Shown: one piece after another, positions 13,546 to 23,757 of the stretch
How the letters are laid out: every line of letters starts with the position of its first letter
How positions within the stretch are numbered: position 1 is the stretch's first letter
Assembly (NCBI RefSeq): GCF_007655135.1
Contig: NC_045129.1
Coordinates: 2,542,001-2,606,000, forward strand
DNA: 64,000 bases
DNA from: Punica granatum
Lineage: Eukaryota > Streptophyta > Magnoliopsida > Myrtales > Lythraceae
Direction: 5' to 3'
Position numbers and translations under genes: made by a program
The notes under the pieces: generated by a model
What the model was told of the DNA's origin: nothing
Databases searched by the model: none
The model's input: the letters and a program-made list of their open reading frames with translations, nothing else

Positions 13546-13547
13546 GG
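13501..13547. repeat. Homopolymer of 43 cytosines
   Basis: An uninterrupted run of 43 C (13,501-13,543) followed by GGGG, about 320 bp upstream of the NPF1 start codon. The related upstream region at 28.1 kb has a T run at the matching place and the region at 17.0 kb has none. Long pure C/G tracts are rare in plant DNA. The tract may be real or an assembly or sequencing artefact. The minus-strand reading frame through it, a run of glycines, is not a gene. Confidence 0.95.
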
Positions 13548-14084
13548 AATTAGTTCTCACGCAACATTAATTGGGAAAGTAAAGATAGTAATTTAACAGA
13601 AAAAGTCTCGTGTGTTAATCACGAATGACGCACCGGCATCGCTGCTTCATGAAGTATTTTCTGCTTGAAATGGATGACTCGAGAATGAGATGTGCCCGAA
13701 AGACAATTATCCCAAGGTTTCTATAGGTTTTGTCTTGTAAGATTAAGTCGTCCCAATATATATCCGTTTGAGAGGATGATTTTAGGCGTTTCAATTAGCA
13801 ATGGCACTATCTAGAAGAACGTTACACTCTGGAAATAAGGATGAGTATGAAAGGAGAGGCGAGAATAGACGGAAGTTACTGAGAAAAAGAAAAAGAACAT
13901 GGAAAATGAGGCGAACTTCCGGAGCTAAAGGTGGGAGGAGCCACCCTGTTGTTTGGGAAATCCCGATTTTCAGGTTGGCTGAACTAAAATTTATCATAAT
14001 TCGGAGGCCACTTGACTGAGATTTTGCCCTCCCCGGACTACTTAATGACAGAGAGCTTATAAGAAAACACAGTAAGAATGCATA

Positions 14085-15170
14085 TCAATGTACATCAAGT
14101 TCTATCGGGATCCCTTGTGTATCCGTTCCTTCCTCTGCAGATCCGTTCCTTGTCTCCAGCATTTTGTCGTTATCACTCCAATGAGCCCAACAGCACACTA
14201 GCAAGTAGTACAAGAAAGTGGCCAAGCTAAGGCCGGCAGGAACCCAACAGTAACAGTCAAAGCGACCCTCGTTCACATTGCTAGAAACCCGGCCAACCTC
14301 CTTTCCCTCTTGCAAAAATCATCCACCGATAGCTCACTATCAGATTTGCCACTAAACTCCCAGTCGCCAAGTTCAAAGTGGCAAGCCTGACCGCAATACT
14401 TGCCATGCTCTTCAGGAGGTGAGAGCAGAAAAGCTCGATCTGTGCAACTATGTAGACGGACTCAGGTAGCCTGCCCAAGCAAAGTCGGGGGATTAGCCAC
14501 ACAGTCACGGCTGACATTGTTAGGCCGCGCTCCGGTTCCTCATGAGTTGAGCTGGCCTGTGCACCTTTGACTATCCACTAAAGCACAACAGGTAGTAACA
14601 ACATGGTAGTTCCCGGTGAGATCAGTATGGATCGATGAGAATCATGAGTTGGAATCGAAAAGGTATTTGAACCTGAAACACTGGACTGACCAAGTTGATT
14701 CGACTCTCTAGGAGGCAGAAGATTGATCCAATAGCTATACGTAACCCGGAGCCAAACCGAGGTAGAAATCAGATAGGACAGCTCTAAATGTGGGCGCGAA
14801 ACTTGATGCAGCACTCCACAGGAACAACACATTAGCTACATATGCCCCGCTCATGTGGTACTCACTGGACCAAGTACAATATGATATTTGCCCTTATCTT
14901 ATATCCCACGATCCTCTCGAACGACTCATTTGCTGACAAAACTTAAATTTTCGTCGCATTATATCGCGGACAGTATAATGATTCAGGACATCATACATAC
15001 AACACGTAAGAAGTTTACACTGAATGTGACAGATCCTAAACATTAACAAATTACGATAAAGAGAGCATCGGAATCGTAGAGACCATGCCTATGACAAATT
15101 TAATAGTCTTAAAGCCACCCTTCTTGCCCGTGAACTGTTTGGTTTGCTCTGGTTCATCTGGTGAAGTCAT
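14085..15170 (-). pseudogene. Broken NPF transporter, second lineage (copy D1)
   Basis: Degraded NPF gene on the minus strand. Pieces in coding order are: exon 1 at about 15,170-15,088 (MTSPDEPEQTKQF...KTIKFVIG), exon 2 scraps at about 14,950-14,760 (NESFERI-like and ASSFAPT-like stretches), and last-exon scraps at about 14,580-14,085 (SAVTVWLIPRLCLG, SMASIAVRL, NVNEGRFDCYCW). Large parts of exons 2-4 are deleted and the remainder is frame-shifted. The exon 1 donor, GT in the intact paralogue, is GC here (at about 15,087). It differs from the NPF1 copy at the N-terminus (TSPDEPEQT versus MEAPPEKPEQP), so it is a separate lineage. Related remains lie at 17.6 kb and 29.5-30.1 kb. Confidence 0.8.
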
Positions 15171-15299
15171 CAATCCCTCTTTACTCAATAGCTTAGCAAT
15201 TAAGCAAGCTTTTGGTTCTCGGAATGTGATATCAATGGAGGAGGTATATGTGCTCGTATCATATATCCATGTTACATTCCAAAATTTTCAAGTTATTCT

Positions 15300-16330
15300 C
15301 GAAATATGATATTAGGGTGAAAAAAGTTAATTTTTCTTTTTTGGTTATGATTAATTGGAAACCCTGAAATTTGAATATTCTACTTTAAATACATTCGATA
15401 TTTTGTACTAAACTAAGTACCTCTCGTGCCATTTGTATATCAATTGCACAAATTCTGTAAATTAGACATTAGCCCGCGCTATTGCGCGAGTTTATTATAT
15501 ATATATATATATTTAATTAAGTTCATACATATATGTTCGTATTAAAATTGTTATTCAATGTACAACAGTTAATTTTGCCAAATCAAAGGTCAAATTCGAT
15601 CAAAATAAATGTTTTTCATTTAATTAAGTTAGTATATATATTCATATTAAAATTGGTATTCAATGTAATTAGCTGTAATTCTCTCAATTCGAATGTTAAA
15701 TTTGATTAAAATAATTTTTTTCCATTTAATAAAGTTTATATATTTAATTTTTTTGGTATTCATTGTACAACACCACAATTCTACTAATTCGAATGTTTTA
15801 TATGGGTTTTTTTTCCTTTAATTAAGTTTATACGTACATTTTTTTTGCACATGTTTTTTTCTGTTTAATTAAGCTTGCATATATGTAGTGTTTTCTCGCA
15901 CGTCTAAAAATTCCATTTGTGGTAATTTTAAAATCAATAATAAGTAATTCGAATTGGTAATTCAACCAATTTGTTTAATTCTAACAAATTTATTTCTAGA
16001 GTTAATAGGCAATTTGGTCCATGACTTACGGGTGTTACATCAATAAAGTCTCCGACTTATTTTTTTTATATCAATTTGGTCCTTGAATTTGTTAATTTGC
16101 ATCCATTTGGTCCTTGTTACATCATTTAGGTCCCTCACTGAAGAAAAATGCATCAAGTTGGTCACTTTTACAGCAATTAAGTCTCTCATTGAAGAAAATT
16201 GCATCATTTAGGTCCTGTGGTTACATCAATGTGGTCCTTTATCACATTGTTGAGGTCCTCCATGGCATTTCATTAATTGTAGATGCTAATGCCGTTAAAT
16301 GACGGGTCATTTTTACATAAGTTTGGTCCA
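15300..16330. repeat. AT-rich repetitive insertion with degenerate tandem repeats
   Basis: Starts after a short GC hairpin at 15,474-15,489 (CGCGC-TATT-GCGCG). It then contains about five degenerate tandem copies beginning with TTTAATTAAGTT-like words near 15,510, 15,617, 15,725, 15,818 and 15,865. From about 16,010 to 16,320 a second set of short, loosely repeated words occurs (TTTGGTCC, TTAGGTCC, ACATCAAT). No coding potential. This block is absent from the matching place in unit 2, so it is a later insertion or was lost there. Its TE class is not clear. Confidence 0.55.
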
Positions 16331-16556
16331 ATGTTATATCAAATAAATCTTTCTTTATTTTCTTTTTTCCACCCAAAAGGAAAAAAAGGGTCTGAAAAAA
16401 AAAGACGTCGTTTTGGTAGAATTAAAAGTTTTTTTGAAAAAGAATATTTTTAAAAATAAAAATAATTTAAAAAAAAAAAAAAGATGAACTACGGTTTGTC
16501 TTCCTCCTTTGGGTCGCCGGAACTCCAACGAACCAAAGGGTCCTCTACTGCCACAC

Positions 16557-16789
16557 CAAGCCTCACGAATCAGAGCAAACTTATCATCAGGCACAACAAT
16601 CTTCGCTGGTCCTCAATTTTGTTATTCCCCTCGGTTTACTGTAAATAGACACCAACCAAGAACAACAGCAAATATCTATATAGTTTCGATCTACGGTTTC
16701 ATACCTATGATAAATGGCATGGTCCTTATGCCGCCCCTCTTTCTAGCGACTTGCACCGGCTGTTCCAGTTTTTCCAAAGGAGCCTCCAT
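16557..16789 (-). pseudogene. NPF1 exon 1 orphan (copy A')
   Basis: An 85-bp first exon (16,789-16,705) encodes MEAPLEKLEQPVQVARKRGG and the rest of the NPF1 N-terminus, with an intact donor (GGTATGAA). It is followed on the minus strand by about 145 bp of intron 1 homologous to the intact gene. Homology ends almost exactly at the exon 2 acceptor, near 16,560, where unrelated AT-rich sequence begins. Exons 2-4 are absent, so no transporter can be made. It resembles the intact gene at 10.6-13.2 kb closely enough to be a recent copy. Confidence 0.85.
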
Positions 16790-16799
16790 TACTAAAAGA

Positions 16800-17560
16800 T
16801 CTTCGAAGTAAGGATGGAGAGAAAGGAAGCTTCCTTCATATAAAAAGAAGACAAAGAAGAAGAATAACAACACATCTTGTTCCCTTTTAACCAGTACATG
16901 ATAAGAAGCCGCTTTAATTATCTTCTCCTTTTCCTCTTTCCTTTTGAATATTTTTTCTCGTGGAAATGTCATAATGTTACTGCAAAATTCAAATTGGCAA
17001 AACCTTTTGTTTTATTTTACTATTCTTTTTTCCTAAAATTAGTCTCACGCAACATTAATTGGGAAGCAAAGATAGTAATTTAAGAAGAAAGTCTTGTGTC
17101 TTAATCAGGAATGACATGCCAGCATCACTGGTTCACAAAGTCCATTCTCCTTGAATTGGATGGCTCGAGAATGAGACGCGCCCAAAAGACCATCATCACA
17201 AGGTTTCCATGCACGGGTTTTCTCTTGTAAGATTAAGTTGTTGCCATATATTATCCAATTGAAAGGATGATTTTAGGCGTTTCAATTGGCAATGGCACGA
17301 TCTAGAAGAACCTTACGCTCTGGAAATAAGGATGAGCATGAAAGGAGAGTCGAGAGTAGATGGAAGTTACTGAGGAAAGAAAAAGAAGCTGGAAAATGAG
17401 GCAAACTTCCGGAGCAAAAGGTGGGAGGAGCCACCCTGTTGTTTGAAAAATTCCGATCTTCAGGCTGGCCGAATGAAAATTATCATAATTCAGAGGCCAA
17501 CCTCGACTCAGATTTTGACCTCTCGGACTAATAATTGACAGAGAGCTCATGAGAAAACAC
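16800..17560. repeat. Duplicated NPF upstream region
   Basis: Non-coding sequence homologous to about 13,205-14,045, the region upstream of the intact NPF1 gene. Shared stretches include the GGAGGAGCCACCCTGTTGTTTG word near 17,425 (13,935 in the other copy). It shows that the NPF1-to-second-lineage interval itself was duplicated within unit 1, in addition to the larger unit duplication. The minus-strand frames here are not conserved as protein. Confidence 0.7.
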
Positions 17561-17599
17561 AGTAAGAATGCATATCAACGTACATTGAAATCATAGAGA

Positions 17600-17702
17600 C
17601 TATACCTAGCTATGTTAAACTTAATAGTCTACCCTTCTTGCTCGTGAACTGTTCGGTTTGCTCTGGTTCATCTGGTGAAGTCACCAATCCCCTTTTTTCT
17701 CC
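17600..17702 (-). pseudogene. Second-lineage NPF exon 1 orphan (copy D2)
   Basis: Minus-strand sequence reading LVTSPDEPEQTEQFTSKKGR matches exon 1 of the broken copy at 15.1 kb and of the copy at 30.0 kb. The ATG present in copy D1 is GTG here, the end of the exon is shifted, and no downstream exons follow. It is a fragment, not a gene. Confidence 0.75.
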
Positions 17703-19080
17703 GTAGTTTAGCATCCAGCAAGCAAGTTTTCGTTCTTGGAATGAGATATCAATGGAGAAGAGGTATATGTGCTCATATCGTATATCTATGTCACATTCCA
17801 AAACTTCAAGTTTTTCTTGAAATGGTATTAGGGAAAAAAAAAAGTTCATTTTTTCCTTTTGGAATATGATTAATAGGAAACCTGAAATCTGAACATTGAC
17901 ATTCCGTACTAAATTGTGTACCCCTTGTGCAATTTGTATATCAACTGCACAAATTCTATAAATTAAGAGAATACCATACCGACATATATAGCTAAACGTG
18001 CTGTATACTGTACGGCATAAATTATTGTTTCTTAATGTAGTTGCCATACGTATTTGGCATGTTTTGTGTGTAGACTAGGATGGTATTGAAAGGGTAATTT
18101 GTGCATCTTCAATTGGGATGAAACGAATGGTCCCTTTTGTAAATACCACGAGTAAAGATGCAAGCTCTAATTTCTGTTTATTTATAATTTTCTGTAAGAG
18201 CTTTTGCCCCTTCATTTACCCCAAAAAAAAAAAGAAAAAAAAAAGCAGCTCTGGAATTAAGTACTACGAGACAAAATCAAGATAATGCGTGCATTGACGT
18301 GTATATCAGGCCACATCTTGAGAGGACGCCAGATAACTCGTTTGGGGTGGTAACACCCCTACTAGAGATGGCATTAATGGTAGAACGAAATAAATTCACA
18401 AATAGTAGCACCACTTTTTAAACTGGTAATCCCATCAAATAGAATTATGATGCAAATATGGTATTAAATTTTGAAAATCGCTATGGTACAGTACGATATG
18501 ATTTTAAAGAAAATATTGTTGATAAAAAATCACGCCAATTTATTAATTTATTTTTGTATTTATGTACATGTAACTTTAGCCAATATTTTAACCCATTATT
18601 CAAGACCATTTTTAGGCCCACTTGATTTCTTAGTTCTTTTTTTCTTGAAAGGTAATTCACTTAGTCCATTTTATAAAAGCCAGTATCCTAGATAGAATAA
18701 TATATTTAGGACAAGTTTCAATTATTGATTTTGATTTAATTAATTTATTAGATTTTATACTCTCAGTATGCACGGTGCTAAACGCGCTTTTTAAAATTTT
18801 AAAGAGAACAAACAAAGAATCATTTGAACAAATTCACGTTGGAGTCTTCAAACATATTCGTATACATACAAATCAATCTATGCCATGTTAAAATTTCTCT
18901 GTTTCTTTTATTTGGAAAGCCATCTTCTCTTTATTTGGAACCAAAGGATGTAAAAATCACTTCAATAGATTACTTGAATTTTTTTTTTTCGGTTTTTCGA
19001 TTACAAGGGATTACTTAAATTCTCTTATTCGACATATCTTGCCACATCGTCCATGAATAAGAGCACGAAAAATTTGGAAA
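17703..19080. other. Non-coding interval upstream of bark-storage-protein remnant 1
   Basis: AT-rich sequence without coding potential. From about 18,350 to 19,075 it is homologous to 31,630-32,340, the matching interval in unit 2, and contains shared words such as 'actactagagatggcatta'. It includes poly-A and poly-T stretches. The portion at about 17,880-17,960 resembles the sequence behind the other second-lineage NPF exons (15,355-15,460 and 30,255-30,370). Confidence 0.6.
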
Positions 19081-19082
19081 TT

Positions 19083-20222
19083 TTACGAACCCAACAGAGC
19101 GACAAATTTAATGAGAGCATCCACAGCATTTTGGGCAGCAAGGTTGGAAAATGTGGAGGCTTCATTGGAGAGGGCGGAGCCGCGTCCGGCTAAATCGGAT
19201 AGGGACCTCAACGCTATGAACGGTGTCCTCTGCTGATAGCAGATGAGGGCTACCGCGGCGGTTTCCATGTCCACCGTGGTTGCTTTGAGCTTGGAGTAGA
19301 TGAACTCCCTGTAAGCCCTGTTGTCGAGATAGATATTAGCAGTGATTCCTCTCTCGACTCTCACGACCACCGGCGGCCTTGGCAGGCAAGAAGTTTTGTT
19401 GACACAATTCTCCAGCTTCAAGTCCTGGTCTCGACAAAATTAGCAAGTAACAGTCATTTGAAGTGGCCATAGAAGCTCCTTAATTAGGACGCGAAGTAAA
19501 CTGTTAGGGAAAAAACTGAGGCGACCGATCGAAACCGAAAAGAAGAAAAGAAACAGAAGTGAACCTTTAATTTCTCTGAAACTGCAAAGTAATGCTTGTC
19601 AACGGGGACCCAGAAGACATGTTGCCTTTGTTCAGGAATTCCATTAATAGGATAGATCTCTTCTTCTTGGAGCCAGACGTTGTTAAGCAAATTGCTCTTC
19701 CCGTCCTTGTTATCACTTCCTTCATTATACTCCGAGATGTTGAGGGCCCCGATTTTTCTGTTGAAATCTCCACTTTGACTCAAATGGTAGCTCGTTGTCT
19801 GCCCCATCTCCGTATCTCTACGTAGCATCCAACATCGAGAATCCATCACGATGTGCAACCATAGTCTCATCACGTTTTTGGTCATTCAGTACTTACTTTA
19901 GAAACATTCGCATCTTTCAGCGCAAACTCTAGAAACTAACATTCGAATTCCCGGCTTTCCAGGACACAAAATGTGAATACCTGATATCTATCTATATATA
20001 TATATATATATATGGTCATTTACAGAAAATAGCTTGGTGAGGTATCCGGGTTAGTTTCATGGATACCTGCCAAAGCCAGAGACCACTGTGAGCCCAATAA
20101 CGAGGGATGGTCACATCGCCAATTTGAAGATCGGGATTTGCATTCCCGGCAATGCCATAGTGTAGAACACCTTTAATTTTAAACAGAGTCAAGAGTAGTT
20201 GTGTGGTTATGCCTGCATTCAT
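19083..20222 (-). pseudogene. Bark storage protein A-like pseudogene, copy 1 (5' exons lost)
   Basis: Family: vegetative/bark storage proteins of the nucleoside phosphorylase (PNP/UDP) fold, related to MTA/SAH nucleosidases. Remaining exons on the minus strand: exon 3 at 20,222-20,067 (NAGITTQLLLTLFKIKG, GIAGNANPDLQIGDVTIPRY), exon 4 at 19,817-19,565, and exon 5 at 19,424-19,083 (LPRPPVVVRVERG, VDMETAAVALICYQQ, IALRSLSDLAG). Exons 1 and 2 are absent: compared with copy 2, sequence equivalent to about 33,605-34,360 has been deleted at about 20,410. Exon 4 carries a one-base insertion (an extra T in the plus-strand run near 19,775) that shifts the frame. Exon 5 is still open to its stop. Copy 2 in unit 2 is broken differently. 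Confidence 0.85.
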
Positions 20223-21411
20223 CTTCAAAATTTAAATGAAATAATAAGTGCTTATGCATAAGAAATCTGATTGAATAAATGAAAGCTAATGAAATAGATA
20301 GTGTAAAAGACATGTCTCCACATAATTAATTCATAAACATAATTAGGACAAAGTTAATCCAAGAATTATGCTAAGAATGCTGATGGTTCCTGAAGACTTG
20401 TACCATGATTTAATAAAACAAATCAAAGAATAATTACATGCATACACGGGTTTACATGCAAGTAATTGGAGATTTGAATCCTCTTCAAGTGATTATGCCC
20501 TAATTAATAGCTAATCAAATGGACTGATGGAAATGAAAAGGGTATAATGTAGGGATACATATATATTTGGTAATTAAGAGATGTCATATTCGATTCCTAG
20601 ATGGACAATATATAACCTTCTTTTTCCTCGGTAGTAATGAAAATTTTATTCATTAATTACTCAGAAAGTTATAAGAGAAAATGCTCAAGAAAATTATAAG
20701 ACAAGGACAATAGATGGATCCACCACGAGGAAAATACAGGATGATAAAAGCACACTCGACAAATCTACTCGGACAGTGTTGCAGTGCATTGGTTAAGCCC
20801 TCTGAAGCCTTGACTAAAACCTACGGTTGGCCATAAGGATCCTCAGCAAAGCCCTCTAATCGATCCATAAATTTTTCCTCGACCTTAGATCTTCAAGGAA
20901 TTTCCACAGTAGAGCTAAACAGTGGAGGCTTTGAATATACCTCAGCGGTAACCGGCTCAGCGTACAGTTCACGAGAAGACAAGACGAACGGAAACCTCGG
21001 GTTAAGGCACTACAACCATCTGATGGAAAGTCAATGAAATACATTGTCGAGGTAAGGCTGATGCAGGTGGATCTTGGCCATTCTACATCGGAGAAACCCG
21101 TGTTGCATTCGATCCAAATCTACATCGGCCTGCAACAAGGCTGGTCTGGGCAAAAACAGCCCCAAATCTTCCAAATTAAGGATGATCGTTTAAGAAAAAA
21201 CCTCCCAAAATGAATATATCCAGGTCTGATCTTTCGCTACCAGCCTCATAACCACATCAAGGGTACGTCCACAGGCTTCCGGGAGTGCCGGCTCTTTACT
21301 CTGTCCGTACCATAAGATTTGATGCAGGAGAATTTCGGCTATTCTCAGCAAGGGATTATTTGACCTATCACGTGACATGAGAAAATATCAATTAAATTGC
21401 AATAAAATAAA
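20223..21411. repeat. Conserved but unidentified end block of duplication unit 1
   Basis: Homologous to about 33,460-35,249 in unit 2, apart from the deleted 5' exons of the storage-protein gene. The best conserved part is about 20,630-21,400 versus 34,600-35,220. A minus-strand frame near 20,856-21,044 (MYFIDFPSDGCSALTRGF...) is also open in the unit 2 copy at 34,807-35,091, but I do not recognise it and see no domain. It is more likely a shared repeat than a gene. Confidence 0.5.
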
Positions 21412-21871
21412 GGGCAAATTATACAAAAAAAACTTAAGTTTTGTAAAACGTCACAGTTTTGTCCTAAATTTTGTTTCGTAACAAAACAAATCATAAGTTT
21501 TCTAAATTGTCTAAAAAATGACATCCGTTATAAATTCCGTCAATTTTATATACGTGGACTGTTAACTTCAGACATAAATTAATAAACAAATAAGATAGGT
21601 TAAATAAAAAATTCAAAATTTCAAAAAATTCTCAATTTCATCATAAATTTGGTATGTAATGAAAAAAAACCATATGATTTATCAAATGCTGTGTAAACTT
21701 TATAGGTCCTGTGAAGTTCACGTAGGCAAATAGACCGCAAACTTAACAGAATGGTAACGGGAGGTCAAATTTGAGATGATTTTCAAAACATGTGATTTTT
21801 TATTACAAAACAAAAATTTAAGATAAAATTGAGATATTTTATAAAATTTTATTTTTTTTTGTAATTTGTCC
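21412..21871. mobile_element. MITE-like element with long terminal inverted repeats, at the duplication junction
   Basis: The left end (GGGCAAATTATACAAAA...) and the reverse complement of the right end (GGACAAATTACAAAAAA...) match, with gaps, for roughly 100 bp or more. The arms nearly fill the 460-bp element, and there is no coding sequence. Flanks of 9 bp are similar but not identical (TAAAATAAA, TGATATAAA), which would suit a decayed Mutator-type target duplication. It lies exactly between the last base of unit 1 homology (21,411) and the first base of unit 2 homology (about 21,883). Confidence 0.65.
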
Positions 21872-21882
21872 TGATATAAATA

Positions 21883-22777
21883 ATAGCCGAGATGAAAAAT
21901 CATCATACTTTCTGAGCTAATGACACCTGGCCTGTGATATCATCTGGCCAGCCTCCACCTCAATTATACAAACCCTTTTTTTTTTTTTAGTGCTTGCTTG
22001 CTTTTTAACATCAGTCAGCTCGTTCATCGAGTTTTCTTAACCTTGAATCCGCAAAACTTGCATGTGCAGGTTTGTCCTTGCATTTGCACTCGTAGCCGGT
22101 CCAGTTCCAGGTCTTCTGCTCCCAGAAATATTTCCCAGCAGAATCAGGGCCATGGCCATGGCAGTTTGCATGTCAGTGCACTGTGTAAGATATGTAGTTG
22201 TATCCTTTATTTTCATATCTCAACTCTTTATTCCTTTTCGTCCGCTTGATGGGATCATGACCACATCTTTCATGCCCCCGTCTTAGTAATGAGATTCTTC
22301 CAGATAAAGTGATTGCTTAAGAACAGTTAACTCAAAAATGATGATTGCCGAAGGCGGTGTCATCACAAGCAGGGCGGAACCTACGGCAATTAACAATCAA
22401 CAATTGATATTAAATCTGTTCTAGAAGGAATTTCTCTTGGACTCACCACATGTGGCAAGAATTTCTGCTTTATATTTTCCCCTTTTCTTCTACGGAACTA
22501 CCCAATAAGAAAGAGAGCAAAAAAAGTTGGCAGACTTGTAGGATATAGCTTGCTTTTCTCCTATCTGATTCGATTTGAACTGGGAATTTTCCAGGTGGTA
22601 AAGTTCTTTGTGGGCTTGCTCTTCCTGCGTTTACTGGAACAGCTCGGACCGCATCTGCTCTACTCCATATTTGCAACCTTCTGCTTGATGGCAGTGATAT
22701 TTGTGAAACGGAATGTAACGGAGACCGAAGGGAAGTCGCTTCAGGAGATTGAGATTGCCCTTCTTCCACAAGATTAA
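21883..22777 (+). pseudogene. Orphan 3' end of the sugar transporter gene (exons 12-13)
   Basis: Duplicate of 7,902-8,819. It holds part of intron 11, exon 12 (22,070-22,184), intron 12 and exon 13 (22,595-22,777). Both exons keep the same length, splice sites and open frame as the intact gene (FVLAFALVAGPVPGLLLPEI..., ending IEIALLPQD), with a few substitutions, including the exon 12 end VHW changed to VHC. Exons 1-11 are not present, because the duplication breakpoint fell in intron 11. It cannot make a transporter on its own. Confidence 0.9.
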
Positions 22778-22926
22778 AGGCGGAAGCTGTCATCCTCATG
22801 CCGCCTGATTTGGTTGAGATGGAGTTGGAAAATTTGCTTTCGGAAAGCTCGGCATTGGAAGCGAGGTCGTAGTTAGAAGGATATGTACACTAATATGCAC
22901 GGCCCAGTTAAAGAAGAGAGGTGGAA

Positions 22927-23134
22927 CAGATGGTTTCATTTATCCATAAGATAGTTTTCCAATCTAATCTGGTTCTTGGGCTCGGCATTAGTCATACTTG
23001 TAGTAGACCATCAAGTTCGCACCTTGGTGTCAGATGGTTTCATTTATCCATAAGATAGTTTTCCAATCTAATCTGGTTCTTGGGCTCGGCATTAGTCATA
23101 CTTGTAGTAGACCATCAAGTTCGCACCTTGGTGT
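22927..23134. repeat. Two tandem copies of a 104-bp unit
   Basis: The segment beginning CAGATGGTTTCATTTATCC at 22,927 repeats from 23,031 with almost no differences. It lies in the 3' flank of the truncated sugar transporter copy. The equivalent flank after the intact gene (near 8,968-9,075) has a single copy, so this is a recent local duplication. Confidence 0.9.
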
Positions 23135-23757
23135 CTTTTCCTGTGTATTTATCAGGGGATCAATTGTCGGCAAGTCCTGTCGAGTCACAGATTCGCTGAT
23201 TAAGTATAGCTGAAAATTCATGGCGTTCTCATCATAAGTAGTTCATAGTTCTTGGTTTGCTCTTTATGTGCTTTGCCAAGATGTACGTTGGCACTAGGAA
23301 AAATGTTCTGCAAGTCCAAACCTCGATGCTTTCCTTTGTTAGTAACAAATTCAGAATAGCCTACGAATGAGATTTTTTATCATATGTATTACATTGACTG
23401 GTAAAGCAATCAGTTTGATATGGTGGTGGCAACTCTGTTTAAGGGTTAGTCTCTTAATTCACTCGGTTCATTAGCATCCTTGCGATTCGATCGAATTGAC
23501 CCGAGGGACAGATGGTATTCAACATGATTTTAACTCCCAACCACTACCTACCAACTGAAAATTCAATGCGGTAATGCACTCACGGCAAAAGCTTTTATTT
23601 CCATTACTAGTATATCATTACAACAGGGATAAAACAGAGTTCTTTAACACCATCATCGGAGGTGCTCTGCAAAACCAGTTTAACTCAGAGCAAAAGGACA
23701 CTAAGCCAAAACACTGCAAGCCAAGGCGGTTCATCTCTGGTAGGTTGGCAATCATAT

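Noticed and set aside
13276..13560. Minus-strand frame with a glycine run
   Set aside because: Created by translation of the poly-C tract; no conservation outside it.
19808..19825. TAG that appears to be a premature stop before exon 4 of bark storage copy 1
   Set aside because: Comparison with copy 2 and the family places the acceptor at this very TAG, so the stop is intronic. The real lesion is the one-base insertion further into the exon.
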